Positions 22,301 through 31,237 of a stretch of 64,000 nt of DNA are shown here, piece by piece. Positions within the stretch are counted from its first letter, which is position 1. The number at the start of each line of letters is the position of its first letter. The notes beneath the pieces were generated by a model, which was not told the origin of the DNA, searched no databases, and saw nothing but the letters and a program-made list of their open reading frames with translations. Source of the stretch: Oscarella lobularis (taxonomy: Eukaryota > Porifera > Homoscleromorpha > Homosclerophorida > Oscarellidae); assembly GCF_947507565.1 (NCBI RefSeq), contig NC_089176.1:3472001-3536000 (forward strand), given 5' to 3'. Both the position numbers and the translations under genes were made by a program.

Positions 22301-22967
22301 CCGCAGTGCCGTCGATTACATTGACGGCGGTGGGTCCTCAGTCGGCGCCTCCCGAGGGAGCGTCACCGGCTCCGGCTCCGAATGAAGGAACGTGGCACGC
22401 TACCAAGGAATGGGTAAAATAAAGAGACAGATAGTAGAGAGTTTTTCCTTTATGCGTGTGTGCGTATGCTTTCCTCTAGGTTCAGGGATGGAAGACGAAG
22501 CTTCCTTTGCAGACGATCTTGCGTTTGCTTCAGGTTCTGGTGCCACAGGTCGAGAAAATATGCATTGACAAGTGAGCTACGACAGGTATCGCGATCTTAG
22601 AGCCGTGACGGTTTTTTTTTTCGGATAAAGGGGTTTGACCGATGAGAGTGAGATTCTCAAGTTTCTTCAGCACGGTACGTTGGTTGGTCTGCTTCCCGTT
22701 CCTCATCCCATTCTCATCCGAAAATATCAGGTGAGCATCTTAGTTGCACGCATGTTTAGTTAGGCCACGGTAACGTCGAATTTTCTAGCCAAACGCTGGG
22801 ACGACGTTGTGGTTTAGGACGTACATGTGGGGAGTCGTTTATTTGAGGTATAGAATAATTTTAGTGCGTGTGATTTAATTGAATTGGCCCTCTTTACGAA
22901 AAGGAATGCTGACCCACCGATTTGGTATGACACGGGAATTAAACTGTTTGAAATTCAGAAAGCTTAA
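19396..22967 (+). CDS. HID1: HID1 domain-containing protein
   Basis: The multi-exon product follows animal HID1, a myristoylated Golgi/trans-Golgi protein needed for dense-core vesicle and secretory sorting. Matching blocks include MGSSGSKQAF (glycine-2 myristoylation signal), SNLATICFK, LLPYVFEDVNWRNFFWSTVP, ENRHALPLFTSLLNTVLSYD, DAREPLVETAAQVL, ARTGLMHIGIFILLLLSGER, NKPYQLKVPIDVPVF, LPLQTILRLLQVLVPQVEKI, and WFRTYMWGVVYLRNADPPIW. The C-terminus (KLFEIQKA) ends at 22967, as in relatives. The low-complexity Pro/Ala/Ser segment at 22250-22390 corresponds to the variable linker of vertebrate HID1. The second intron begins with GC (after AAG at 19895). Introns are mostly 50-130 bases. Confidence 0.95.
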
Positions 22968-23118
22968 AAGAGTGCAAATTATTCAAATACGGTAGTGGAT
23001 TTGAGTCTGTCTTGCTGTAGACATAAAGCTGCTCTATTCAATACAAAAATTGAAACTTTGTAGCGGCTTAATTAGAGTATATCCTTATTTTAATATGAAA
23101 TCTGTTGTTGTTGTTCAG

Positions 23119-23242
23119 AGTATTCTTGAAACGCCGTGGAGCTCCTGCGTTTGCCCCCATATGTGATGCTATACTCCAAATCAGTGAAGCTCTTTCCGGT
23201 GCCCCTGAATACAAATTTCAGAGGATGAGGCAGAAGAAGTAG
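23119..23242 (+). other. Candidate alternative last exon of HID1
   Basis: A strong acceptor (TTGTTGTTGTTCAG) ends at 23118 and opens a 41-codon frame to a TAG at 23242. Its phase (2) matches the donor after VVYLR in HID1, so splicing past the normal final exon would give a different C-terminus beginning RVFLKRRGAPAF. I know of no HID1 relative with this tail, and it may instead belong to nothing. Confidence 0.3.
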
Positions 23243-25257
23243 CTTTAGAGAAACTCACCGTACGAGTAGCAGAAGGCGAGGAGACCCGAAGGCGAAGTAT
23301 ATCTCCTCAAAAGGAGACCGCATTTTTCAGTTTTCCTTCTACGTAACAGAGCTTGCTCCGAATCCTGCCAATTTCCGACAACGAGATTGAGTAGCTCGAT
23401 ATTCTCGAGAAATTCTCCTCGTCCAAGCGCGCGCGCGATCGGCACGATCGACGTGGCGAAAACGGTCGGGATCGTGCTGATCGTCTCGTCAAACTTTAGG
23501 CGGAAAAGGATTGTCGTTTTGCGCACCGAATCAATCGACCGTGACGTACGAATTGCGGCGAAACAGCCACGATTTCGAAATAGACGGCCACGAGAACGGT
23601 CACGATATGAATTACGCACGCTAACAGACTCCGGCTCTAACGCTTCTTTCGACGAAATGCGATTGGGACTGGGCGGGAGCCGCACTTGAACTGTATTTTT
23701 AACAAATAAAACGTTGAAACGATGCGCTAGCGTGCTACATGCATTCGTTCGCTCTTTTTCGCGAGACTTACCGTGTTGTGCTTCGTCTTCGCATCCATTT
23801 CGTGACTTCTAAGCGCGGGGAAAAATCTAAAAAAAGGAAGATAAAAATCTGTTCGATCTATCCGTGTACGTACCTTTTGGCAATGCGTTCGCATTGGCAT
23901 TATCCCAGGCCACACCACGTGGAGGTTCGAACGCAGTTAGTGGCCCAAAAATGTTGAGAGCGAGACCTTGCTTCATTGGCCCGAACACGACCGGTACGGC
24001 CTGGATCGAGAACGGCTCTCCCACACCGTCCCCCCGACCGCGTCGTACCGGGGCCTCATAGAGGCCGTAGTCTTTCGGGAGGAATGATCGAATTTTTTCA
24101 CAAGAACCGAGACTACCGTGTCGAGAGAGGATTTATGAAGCGATTGCCAAGTCCACCAGTAGAAGGTCAGCGTTTTTTGTGTCCTGGGGGTCAGGTCATC
24201 TTTCGGGTATAGATTGCTAATCCGAGTGAGGAAATGCCACGAGACACTGGGCCCCCACACGTTTCTTTGGCGGAAAGTGAGCATACCTTAGCCAGACGCC
24301 CCACTCGGCTTAACGCGAGACGCCTGACTTCGCAAATCGAAGCCGTCCACGACCTTTATGACCCCCAGTGTCGATCTTAGCGTCGCAAGCAACGCCCATC
24401 CACTGTGCCTAGCAGCTTCAGTAAGGATCGACAAATGACAAACGCTTGATGACCAACGACCAGCTTCCCCAGCTCACGATCAACCTCAAGGGTTCAGCCC
24501 GTTGGCATCCCCCACCCTAGCGCAAGACTGAAGATTGGGCGTTGGTCCCGTCGCTTTTATATCGAAGATGATGCAATATCCTCTGGTGACCTCACTGTGA
24601 TGAATTCACCAGGGCAACGAATCGCTGGTTGGCCGAGGAAGATCGCGCCAATTTTGCACGCGATCCTTTCCTGGCAAGATTTGGCGCTAGAAAAATGGCG
24701 GCTCCTTGGATTCGATCCACGTGAATCAATCGCATTCAAAGTACAATGAACGTTTGTTTCTCTCTGTAGATGCATAAGTGTCTTTGCTTCAAGTTCGCGC
24801 GCTCTCGTGGAGTTCCCGGCAGTGGCGTCGCAGTGGCGTCGCAGTGGCTTGCATCCGGCCGATTTCTGCCGTTGCTGACCCGTCCTTGAAGTCGCGCTCG
24901 CGGCGATCGAACGGACAAGCGTTGGACGAAGACGTAGTCTGTACGTACAAGCAAAGAAGGCGCGACAAGAGTCAAGACCGTCGATCCGCGCTCGATCGTC
25001 GCAAACGAGTGTTCCGACGGGGTTGCGATTGGTGTACGACTTGAAGGCAACTTCGATTCAAGCGGATTTCACAGCGAAAGGACTTAGCTTACTGTAACCT
25101 GAAACTGGGGCCCCCATAGAATCCTCGTCATTAAAAAAATTCAAATGCTAGGAACAGAAAGCGTCCTGTATGACAACGGTAGCAAATCAAATTAAAAAGC
25201 CGAAGGTGTGTCGTGTAAAATTTTGAATATTGTCACATGGTCGTAAATTGAATATCA
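23243..25257. other. Gene-poor stretch; possible minus-strand exons only
   Basis: About 2 kb without a recognisable gene. On the minus strand an open segment near 24110-23874 encodes FLPKDYGLYEAPVRRG and FGPLTAFEPPRGVAWDN and stops at a good donor (GTACGT). A further acceptor-flanked piece lies at about 23812-23776. These could be parts of an unknown minus-strand gene, but no start, end or family was found. A short imperfect repeat (TGGCGTCGCAG, two to three copies) lies at 24824-24846. GGCGCTAG and ATGGCGGC near 24674-24700 look like promoter elements without an obvious gene. Confidence 0.35.
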
Positions 25258-25265
25258 TCACGTGA
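25258..25265. promoter_or_regulatory. E-box palindrome TCACGTGA upstream of transporter 1
   Basis: The palindrome sits 15 bases before the ATG at 25280, with a second half-strength site (TCACATG) at 25233-25239. Similar sites precede the other transporters. TCACGTGA is the core of MiT/TFE-family (CLEAR) and USF binding sites. Confidence 0.45.
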
Positions 25266-25279
25266 TCTTGTTTTTCTCA

Positions 25280-27049
25280 ATGAAGGACCGTGACGCTCAA
25301 GAACAAGAAGGCGACGGCGAATTATCGCAAAGCGTCGTCAGTGCCGACGACGACGTGACTCTGCAGCAACGGAGGCGTTTCACATTCAGATTGGGATGCT
25401 TAGACGGTCTCGGTCCCCTTCTCCGTCTCATTCTCATGCAAGGTCTCGCGTCACTCGCAATCTATTCCATTATCATCAACGTCCCAACCTACGGCGCATT
25501 TCTCAGCTTCACCAAGGTGTCGAGCAGCCAAATAGCGCTCTTTCTCCAAGCAATTCTCTTTCTTCCTGGACCAATATTTGGATGGCTTGGAGATCGAAAG
25601 GTGTCGAAATTCAGAATGCTCTTTGCCGGTTTTTTTGGCATTCTTCTTGGATTGACTCTTGTAACAATCATTGCCGGAGTTTCTATGGCAGGACTCAGTC
25701 ATCGGCATAAGATACATCAGGCCGTTTACTTTGTTGGAGCGGTGCTTGTCGCTCTGAGTGGAGCGGTGATCTACGTCGGTCTATTTCCTTACATGTTGGA
25801 GCACGCTCGCCGTTTGAGTCATCGCGTTTTGGCCGGCTTTTGTACTTGGGCCTACTTCTCCTACGGCGTGGGAACGATAATTGTTTCCATTCCCGGTGGC
25901 ATATTGCAGATGGTGGACTTGTTTCCTAATTCTAGCAGCAACGAGGCTACCTCTGCCTCACGCCACTGCAGGATGGGATACACCGGCTTTGTATTAGCCT
26001 ATTCTTTGGCCATTTTAGCGTCAATTTTGGCTCTTTTCATATTATTTCGGTGGAGAAAGAGCTTTGAGAAAGACGTGAATACGACACTCGAGTATCGACT
26101 GAGCTTGCGTGCAATACTCAAGTCCGCCTTCACTAAACATCCTCGAGCATACTACCAAGGCATGTATGATCGCGCGCCACTTCTGCCTTTTAAAACGCAG
26201 GTGCGACAAAGTAAGAGGAAGATGACGGAGGAGCTGCAAAAGCGTCTTTCCGTCATTGTACTGCCCTTGATGACTATGATAATCTATGGCTGTGTTGTTC
26301 AAGTCACTTACGTGTTGTATGTTGAACAAGGGGAGCGTCTCAACATCTCGTTTAAACATTTGAACCATAACTTATCATCATGTAAACATTTTAATTTTCT
26401 TGACCTGGCGCCTCCCATCACGTTATCGGCTTTCAACAGTCTGGCGCTTGTACTGGTTCTTCCCATCATCTACTTCTTTATCAATAACGTCTTTCCGCTT
26501 AATCATCTGAGTAGAATACGCTGGGGTATGATACTAGCTGCTCTCTCACTCATGTGCGCGTCGCTCGTCGAATGGGAGAGAACAAGGATCTTCTCTCGTG
26601 AATATCATAAGGGTTACGTTGTTATAGCCAACACAACTCTCACATTTGTCTATGTTAATCTTTCGTTCCTCTACCAAATACCGCAGCACGTTTTGATGGG
26701 ACTGAGCCAGGGTCTCGTTCTTGTCGCCTCCGTTGAATTCGTTCTGTCGCGTGCTCCACCCGGCTACCGAGCAATCACTCTGGGTTTTCTCAACATGTGT
26801 ACCGGAGTGGGAGTCGTCATTGGATTGTGCATTGGTATAATTTTGAAAAAGCTTTCTATTGCATATCCGACAATTCCTACTACATACCAAAAGGAGAAAA
26901 CCAGTAAACCCTACGTATTTTATCTGACGTTACTCTATCTTTTGATTTTCAATATCGCCTTTTATCTGTGGGTAGAATATAGGCACAAGGACATTCAGAG
27001 ACGGCTGCCTAGCAGCAGGCGACCTTCATCTGAACGACTTGCTGACTAG
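25280..27049 (+). CDS. POT/SLC15-like transporter 1, lacking the ExxER motif
   Basis: A single-exon, 589-residue, 12-helix MFS protein. Its second half carries family features of proton-coupled oligopeptide transporters of the SLC15A3/A4 type: RIRWGMILAALSLMCASLVEWER, IPQHVLMGLSQGLVLVASVEFVLSRAP, and a GVGVVIG helix. In the first helix, the position where relatives in this cluster read LERVAFY or FERFSFY instead reads MQGLASLAIY. The conserved E and R needed for proton coupling in POT proteins are therefore missing. DRKVSKFR replaces the usual DRKxGYY loop after helix 2. Its 3' half (from 25890) is nearly identical to 29993-31152. The start is the ATG at 25280. The substrate is unknown: peptides or histidine for the family, doubtful here. 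Confidence 0.85.
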   Translation: MKDRDAQEQEGDGELSQSVVSADDDVTLQQRRRFTFRLGCLDGLGPLLRLILMQGLASLAIYSIIINVPTYGAFLSFTKVSSSQIALFLQAILFLPGPIFGWLGDRKVSKFRMLFAGFFGILLGLTLVTIIAGVSMAGLSHRHKIHQAVYFVGAVLVALSGAVIYVGLFPYMLEHARRLSHRVLAGFCTWAYFSYGVGTIIVSIPGGILQMVDLFPNSSSNEATSASRHCRMGYTGFVLAYSLAILASILALFILFRWRKSFEKDVNTTLEYRLSLRAILKSAFTKHPRAYYQGMYDRAPLLPFKTQVRQSKRKMTEELQKRLSVIVLPLMTMIIYGCVVQVTYVLYVEQGERLNISFKHLNHNLSSCKHFNFLDLAPPITLSAFNSLALVLVLPIIYFFINNVFPLNHLSRIRWGMILAALSLMCASLVEWERTRIFSREYHKGYVVIANTTLTFVYVNLSFLYQIPQHVLMGLSQGLVLVASVEFVLSRAPPGYRAITLGFLNMCTGVGVVIGLCIGIILKKLSIAYPTIPTTYQKEKTSKPYVFYLTLLYLLIFNIAFYLWVEYRHKDIQRRLPSSRRPSSERLAD

Positions 27050-27123
27050 TTTATTTACTGCATTTCTTTTGAACTTATGGTTTCACATAAATTTTGTGCG
27101 AAGCACGCGCGCATCATCACGCC

Positions 27124-27129
27124 CACGTG
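27124..27129. promoter_or_regulatory. E-box CACGTG upstream of transporter 2
   Basis: The hexamer lies seven bases before the ATG at 27136. The duplicated copy at 31235 has CACATG, overlapping its start codon. Confidence 0.35.
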
Positions 27130-27135
27130 CTCAGG

Positions 27136-28815
27136 ATGGACGACGAAGACTCGGAAGCCGCGGAACCTCTCTATGTCCATACTTCTCCTCAACGTCGTCC
27201 TACGCTGTCACAAGCCAAAGCGTCGCTACTGCGCCTCATCGCTATCGCCGTGCTCGAACGCGTGGCGTTCTACAGCATCGAACTAAACGCTCTTCGCTCC
27301 TTCTCGCAATCGTACACCGAACTCAGCAACGTCATATCAACAACCCTATCGACGATGTTCGTCGGACTGCCGTACGTTCTCGCGCCTTTCTTCGGCATCG
27401 TCGCCGATTGCAAACTTGGCTACTACGCGACACTAACAATCGCTTTCGCTTTCTACACGATCGCGACGAGCGCAACGTGCGCTGTCGGCCGACTACTCGA
27501 ATCCAACTCGACGTACGATCAAACGCGACTCGATGCGCTGCGCGGCGTCTACCTCGCCAGTCTCGTCGCGTTCGCGCTCGGCGCCGCCGCCGTACGGGCG
27601 ACGCTCGTTCCGTACATGTTGGATCAGATCGAAGACGAGTATCGGCATCGACGACGACTACTCGAGAAGTTCTGCACGTTCGTCTACGTCGCGTTTAACG
27701 TCGCCGCGACGATCGGCGCGCTCGCTAGCTACGTCGAACTACGCCACGCCGTGCGACCGCGGCTCTTTTGGACCTATCTCCTAGCGCCCGTTGCCGCCTT
27801 TCTCGCTCTTCTCCTTTTGGTCATCTGGCGGAAAAAATACGGAAAGCATCGTCAGCGCGCCGATCGCTGTCCCAACGCGTGCACGATATTGGGAATGGGC
27901 TTCGGCTGCATTCGTCGTCGTCGTCGTCATGGCAACGAGCGAAGCAATGTCAAAATCGCTATTTTGATACCCGTTCTCGTCGCCGTCGTCTTCTATCGCG
28001 CCGTCTATAGCCGACTCGCGTCCTTTCACGAAATGTTTTCGCATTCCGACGCCTACGACAACGCAAAGTACGCGAACGTGACCAACGGCACGACCCTGAC
28101 GTGTCCGAGTTTGCGCTGCGAGCCGACGCTCGGCTACTACGCCTCATTTCCACCCGGACTTCTCGTGCTGTTCGACACGATCTCCGTACTCCTTTCGGTG
28201 CCGGTCGTCTGGTACGTGCTTCGGCCCGTCTACGAGCGTTGCGTCGGCAAAGAACTCGACATGCTGACGCGAATCCACTGGGGCATTTTCCTCGTCGGCG
28301 TCGTCGTTCTCGGCGGCGTCGGCGTCGAAGTGGCACGACGCGTGGGTCCCGGCGCGATACGCTTCGCGTACACGTGCGCGATGGCGGGTCGCCGTCACTG
28401 TGTCGAAGTCGTGCCGTACAAGACGAAATTGTCGCCACTGGCGACGCTCGTTCCTCTGTACGCGCTCACCGGTCTGACCGAAGTTCTAGCTGTCATTGCC
28501 ACAATGGAATTCGTTCTGTCGCGCGCGCCCAGAGAGCTTCGATGCACCGCGTACGGCGTGTACAATTTCGCTATTGGCGTGGGGATTTACGTGGGGGCCG
28601 CGTACCGCGAAATTGCGCGTAAGGAGGGTTTCTTTTTTCGTTCGTGGTCGAATTGTACGACGGCGGCGACGGCGACGGTCGTCGTGCCGTCGTACGAGCG
28701 TTCGGAAATGCGTGCGTGGATTTATTTTCTTGGTTTGGTTGGTTTGGCGTTCGTCAATTGGGCGGCGTTTTTTTGCGCTAAGAAACGTTGCCGATTCGTG
28801 AGACTGGAAACGTAA
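27136..28815 (+). CDS. POT/SLC15-like transporter 2
   Basis: A single-exon, 559-residue MFS transporter. Helix 1 keeps the POT proton-coupling motif as AVLERVAFYSIELN. The loop after helix 2 reads ADCKLGYY, where relatives have DRK. Helix 4 region VRATLVPYMLDQ and the later TGLTEVLAVIATMEFVLSRAP are family-typical. The acidic N-terminus (MDDEDSEAAEPL) resembles the dileucine/acidic lysosomal-targeting tails of SLC15A3/A4, though this is inference. It starts 86 bases after transporter 1. Its duplicate is at 31238-32929, with the last 400 bases nearly identical and the rest diverged by several percent. Codons are strongly C/G-ending (tcg, gcg, cga), more than in transporter 1. Confidence 0.9.
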   Translation: MDDEDSEAAEPLYVHTSPQRRPTLSQAKASLLRLIAIAVLERVAFYSIELNALRSFSQSYTELSNVISTTLSTMFVGLPYVLAPFFGIVADCKLGYYATLTIAFAFYTIATSATCAVGRLLESNSTYDQTRLDALRGVYLASLVAFALGAAAVRATLVPYMLDQIEDEYRHRRRLLEKFCTFVYVAFNVAATIGALASYVELRHAVRPRLFWTYLLAPVAAFLALLLLVIWRKKYGKHRQRADRCPNACTILGMGFGCIRRRRRHGNERSNVKIAILIPVLVAVVFYRAVYSRLASFHEMFSHSDAYDNAKYANVTNGTTLTCPSLRCEPTLGYYASFPPGLLVLFDTISVLLSVPVVWYVLRPVYERCVGKELDMLTRIHWGIFLVGVVVLGGVGVEVARRVGPGAIRFAYTCAMAGRRHCVEVVPYKTKLSPLATLVPLYALTGLTEVLAVIATMEFVLSRAPRELRCTAYGVYNFAIGVGIYVGAAYREIARKEGFFFRSWSNCTTAATATVVVPSYERSEMRAWIYFLGLVGLAFVNWAAFFCAKKRCRFVRLET

Positions 28816-29035
28816 TTCACACAATTTCAGTGTCACAAATTAGCGCTGATTTACTTTATATTTTGATAACCGTTTTGTGTTTTTTAAGGATGAAGCGTTT
28901 TATATAACTGCAAATTGTTTAGCTACGATTATGATTAGGATATATATGAAACTTTTATTGGTCTTATTTTTTTCTGTTTCTAGTGAGCTTGAAGCTATTT
29001 CTCCTCCGGCAGCGGGATTCTTTTCTCCCACGTAA

Positions 29036-29060
29036 TCACGTGTATAGTCATATCACATGA
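29036..29060. promoter_or_regulatory. Paired E-boxes upstream of the chimeric transporter
   Basis: TCACGTGT (29036-29043) and TCACATGA (29053-29060, overlapping the ATG) are copied identically upstream of the intact gene at 33185. Confidence 0.35.
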
Positions 29061-31152
29061 GCCCCATGGAGGACGAAGAGACGACATCGCTTCAACGCCC
29101 GTTTCTCAGTGGAAGATGGCAAGACGAGAAGCGAAGTTCTACTGTCAGGTACAATCTAGCCCGTCTTCTTTTGTTCTCTTTCTCGAACGAGTCGCCTTTT
29201 ACACCATCCTGTACGATCTAACAAACTTCACTTCAAACGTGTTGAACGTCTCCTCCAACTGGGCGACGGCCATATCGGACATTTTCTTCGGAACAGCCTA
29301 CTTTTTCCCTATCGTATTCGGTGCTCTCTCTGACAGAAAACTAGGATATTATCCCACTCTTGTGGCAGCCTTTTCAATTGCTCCTATAGCAACAGGCGGA
29401 ATATGCTGTTTGGCATATTACGCTGGACAATCGAACAAAACCCTCTTTCTCTACCTCTACGCTGCTAGCCTAGCTGTCTTTGCTCTGTGTAAAGCGGCTG
29501 TAAGTGCCAATCTCATTCCGTACATGCTCGAGCAGATGGGTGAAGAGGACAAGAATAGACGCAATCTCGTATCATACTTTTGGTCCATTGCATATGCTAC
29601 AATCAATGTTGGAAGCATGGCGGCAATGTTTTTAAACCTGCTCAAGACTCCCTACGGTAGTGGCTATGACATATAGTGTGGACGTATTTGTTTCCGCCCG
29701 TAGCTCGCTTTACTGACGCTAATCGTTTGGAGAAGGGAATACAGGAGCCATTCTATCGAGCCGCGAGCCGACTACTGGCCCAACTTCTGTTCCATTCTTG
29801 CGACGGGGTTCGGGTGTTACAGAGAAAAGTACACTCCTCCCTACTACGATGCAACCGACTTGCCGCTTAAGAACGCGAAAGAAGTGGAACAGGACAGGCG
29901 GGACGAGCATCGAAAGCGCCTCGGAGTTCTCGTTCCCGTTCTAGCAAGCCTTTTTGTCTACTACACCGTTGACAGTCAAGTGACAACCGCGTTTCCCGGT
30001 GGCATATTGCAGATGGTGAACTTGTTTCCTAATTCCAGCAGCAACGAGGCTACCTCAGCCTCACGCCCCTGCAGAATGGGATACACCGGCTTTGTATTAG
30101 CCTATTCTTTAGCCATTTTAGCGTCAATTTTGGCTCTTTTCATATTATTTTGGTGGAGAAAGAGCTTTGAGAAAGACGTGAATACGACACTCGAGTATCG
30201 ACTGAGCTTGCGTGCAATACTCAAGTCCGCCTTCACTAAACATCCTCGAGCATACTACCAAGGCATGTATGATCGCGCGCCACTTCTGCCTTTTAAAACG
30301 CAGGTGCGACAAAGTAAGAGGAAGATGACGGAGGAGCTGCAAAAGCGTCTTTCCGTCATTGTACTGCCCTTGATGACAATGATCATCTATGGCTGTGTTG
30401 TTCAAGTCACTTACGTGTTGTATGTTGAACAAGGGGAGCGTCTCAACATCTCGTTTAAACACTTGAACCATAGCTTATCATCATGTAAACATTTTAATTT
30501 TCTTGACCTGGCGCCTCCCATCACGTTATCGGCTTTCAACAGTCTGGCGCTTGTACTGGTTCTTCCCATCATCTACTGTTTTATCAATAACGTCTTTCCG
30601 CTTAATCATCTGAGTAGAATACGCTGGGGTATGATACTAGCTGCTCTATCACTCATGTGCGCGTCACTCGTCGAATGGGAGAGAACAAGGATCTTCTCTC
30701 GTGAATATCATAAGGGTTACGTTGTTATAGCCAACACAACTCTCACATTTGTCTATGTTAATCTTTCGTTCCTCTACCAAATACCGCAGCACGTTTTGAT
30801 GGGACTGAGCCAGGGTCTCGTTCTTGTCGCCTCCGTTGAATTCGTTCTGTCGCGTGCTCCACCCGGCTACCAAGCAATCACTCTGGGTTTTCTCAACATG
30901 TGTACCGGAGTGGGAGTCGTCATTGGATTGTGCATTGGTATAATTTTGAAAAAGCTTTCTATTGCATATCCGACAATTCCTACTACATACCAAAAGGAGA
31001 AAACCAGTAAACCCTACGTATTTTATCTGACGTTACTCTATCTTTTGATTTTCAATATCGCCTTTTATCTGTGGGTAGAATATAGGCACAAGGACATTCA
31101 GAGACGGCTGCCTAGCAGCAGGCGACCTTCATCTGAACGACTTGCTGACTAG
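29057..31152 (+). pseudogene. Chimeric broken transporter at a duplication junction
   Basis: Bases 29057-29992 match the 5' half of the transporter at 33185-34924 (same MSPMEDEETTSLQRP start). From 29993 (TTCCCGGTGGCATATTGCAG) to 31152 the sequence is nearly identical to the 3' half of transporter 1. The 5' part is damaged: one T is missing in the T-run near 29170 (CTTCTTTTG against CTTCTTTTTG), two extra bases occur near 29670 (GACATATAGTG against GACATAGTG), and a short deletion lies near 29704. The junction itself keeps frame, leaving an open frame 29860-31152 that spans both parents. If translated, it would join helices 1-7 of one transporter to helices 6-12 of another, so function is unlikely. 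It arose by unequal crossing-over. Confidence 0.88.
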
Positions 31153-31237
31153 TTTATTTACTGCATTTCTTTTGAACTTATGGTTTCACATAAATTTTGT
31201 GCGAAGCACGCGCGCAGCCACATTTCATCACGCCCAC

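Larger units (their letters stand above)
25890..29992 (+). repeat. Direct segmental duplication, left copy (about 4.1 kb)
   Basis: This unit (3' half of transporter 1, transporter 2, 5' half of the chimeric gene) corresponds to 29993-34137 at an offset of about 4.10-4.13 kb. Similarity is uneven: nearly identical at 25890-27080 and 28440-28800, but visibly lower in the 5' part of transporter 2 and in 28816-29990. Confidence 0.85.

Noticed and set aside
23245-23685. 146-codon minus-strand frame next to HID1
   Set aside because: Basic, low-complexity translation without family resemblance. It starts at the end of HID1 and the exon phases tried with upstream pieces led to stops.
24290-24560. 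Possible small RNA gene
   Set aside because: CG-rich with some inverted complementarity, but no box or stem matched tRNA, snRNA, SRP, RNase P or MRP RNA by eye.
24700-25050. Start of a plus-strand gene (ATGGCGGCTCC followed by a donor)
   Set aside because: The next acceptor-flanked segment closes within 45 codons in the matching phase and resembles nothing.
29116-29676. Intact short transporter starting MARREAKFYC
   Set aside because: This frame is a by-product of the single-base loss near 29170. The true start and frame are those of the homologous gene at 33185.
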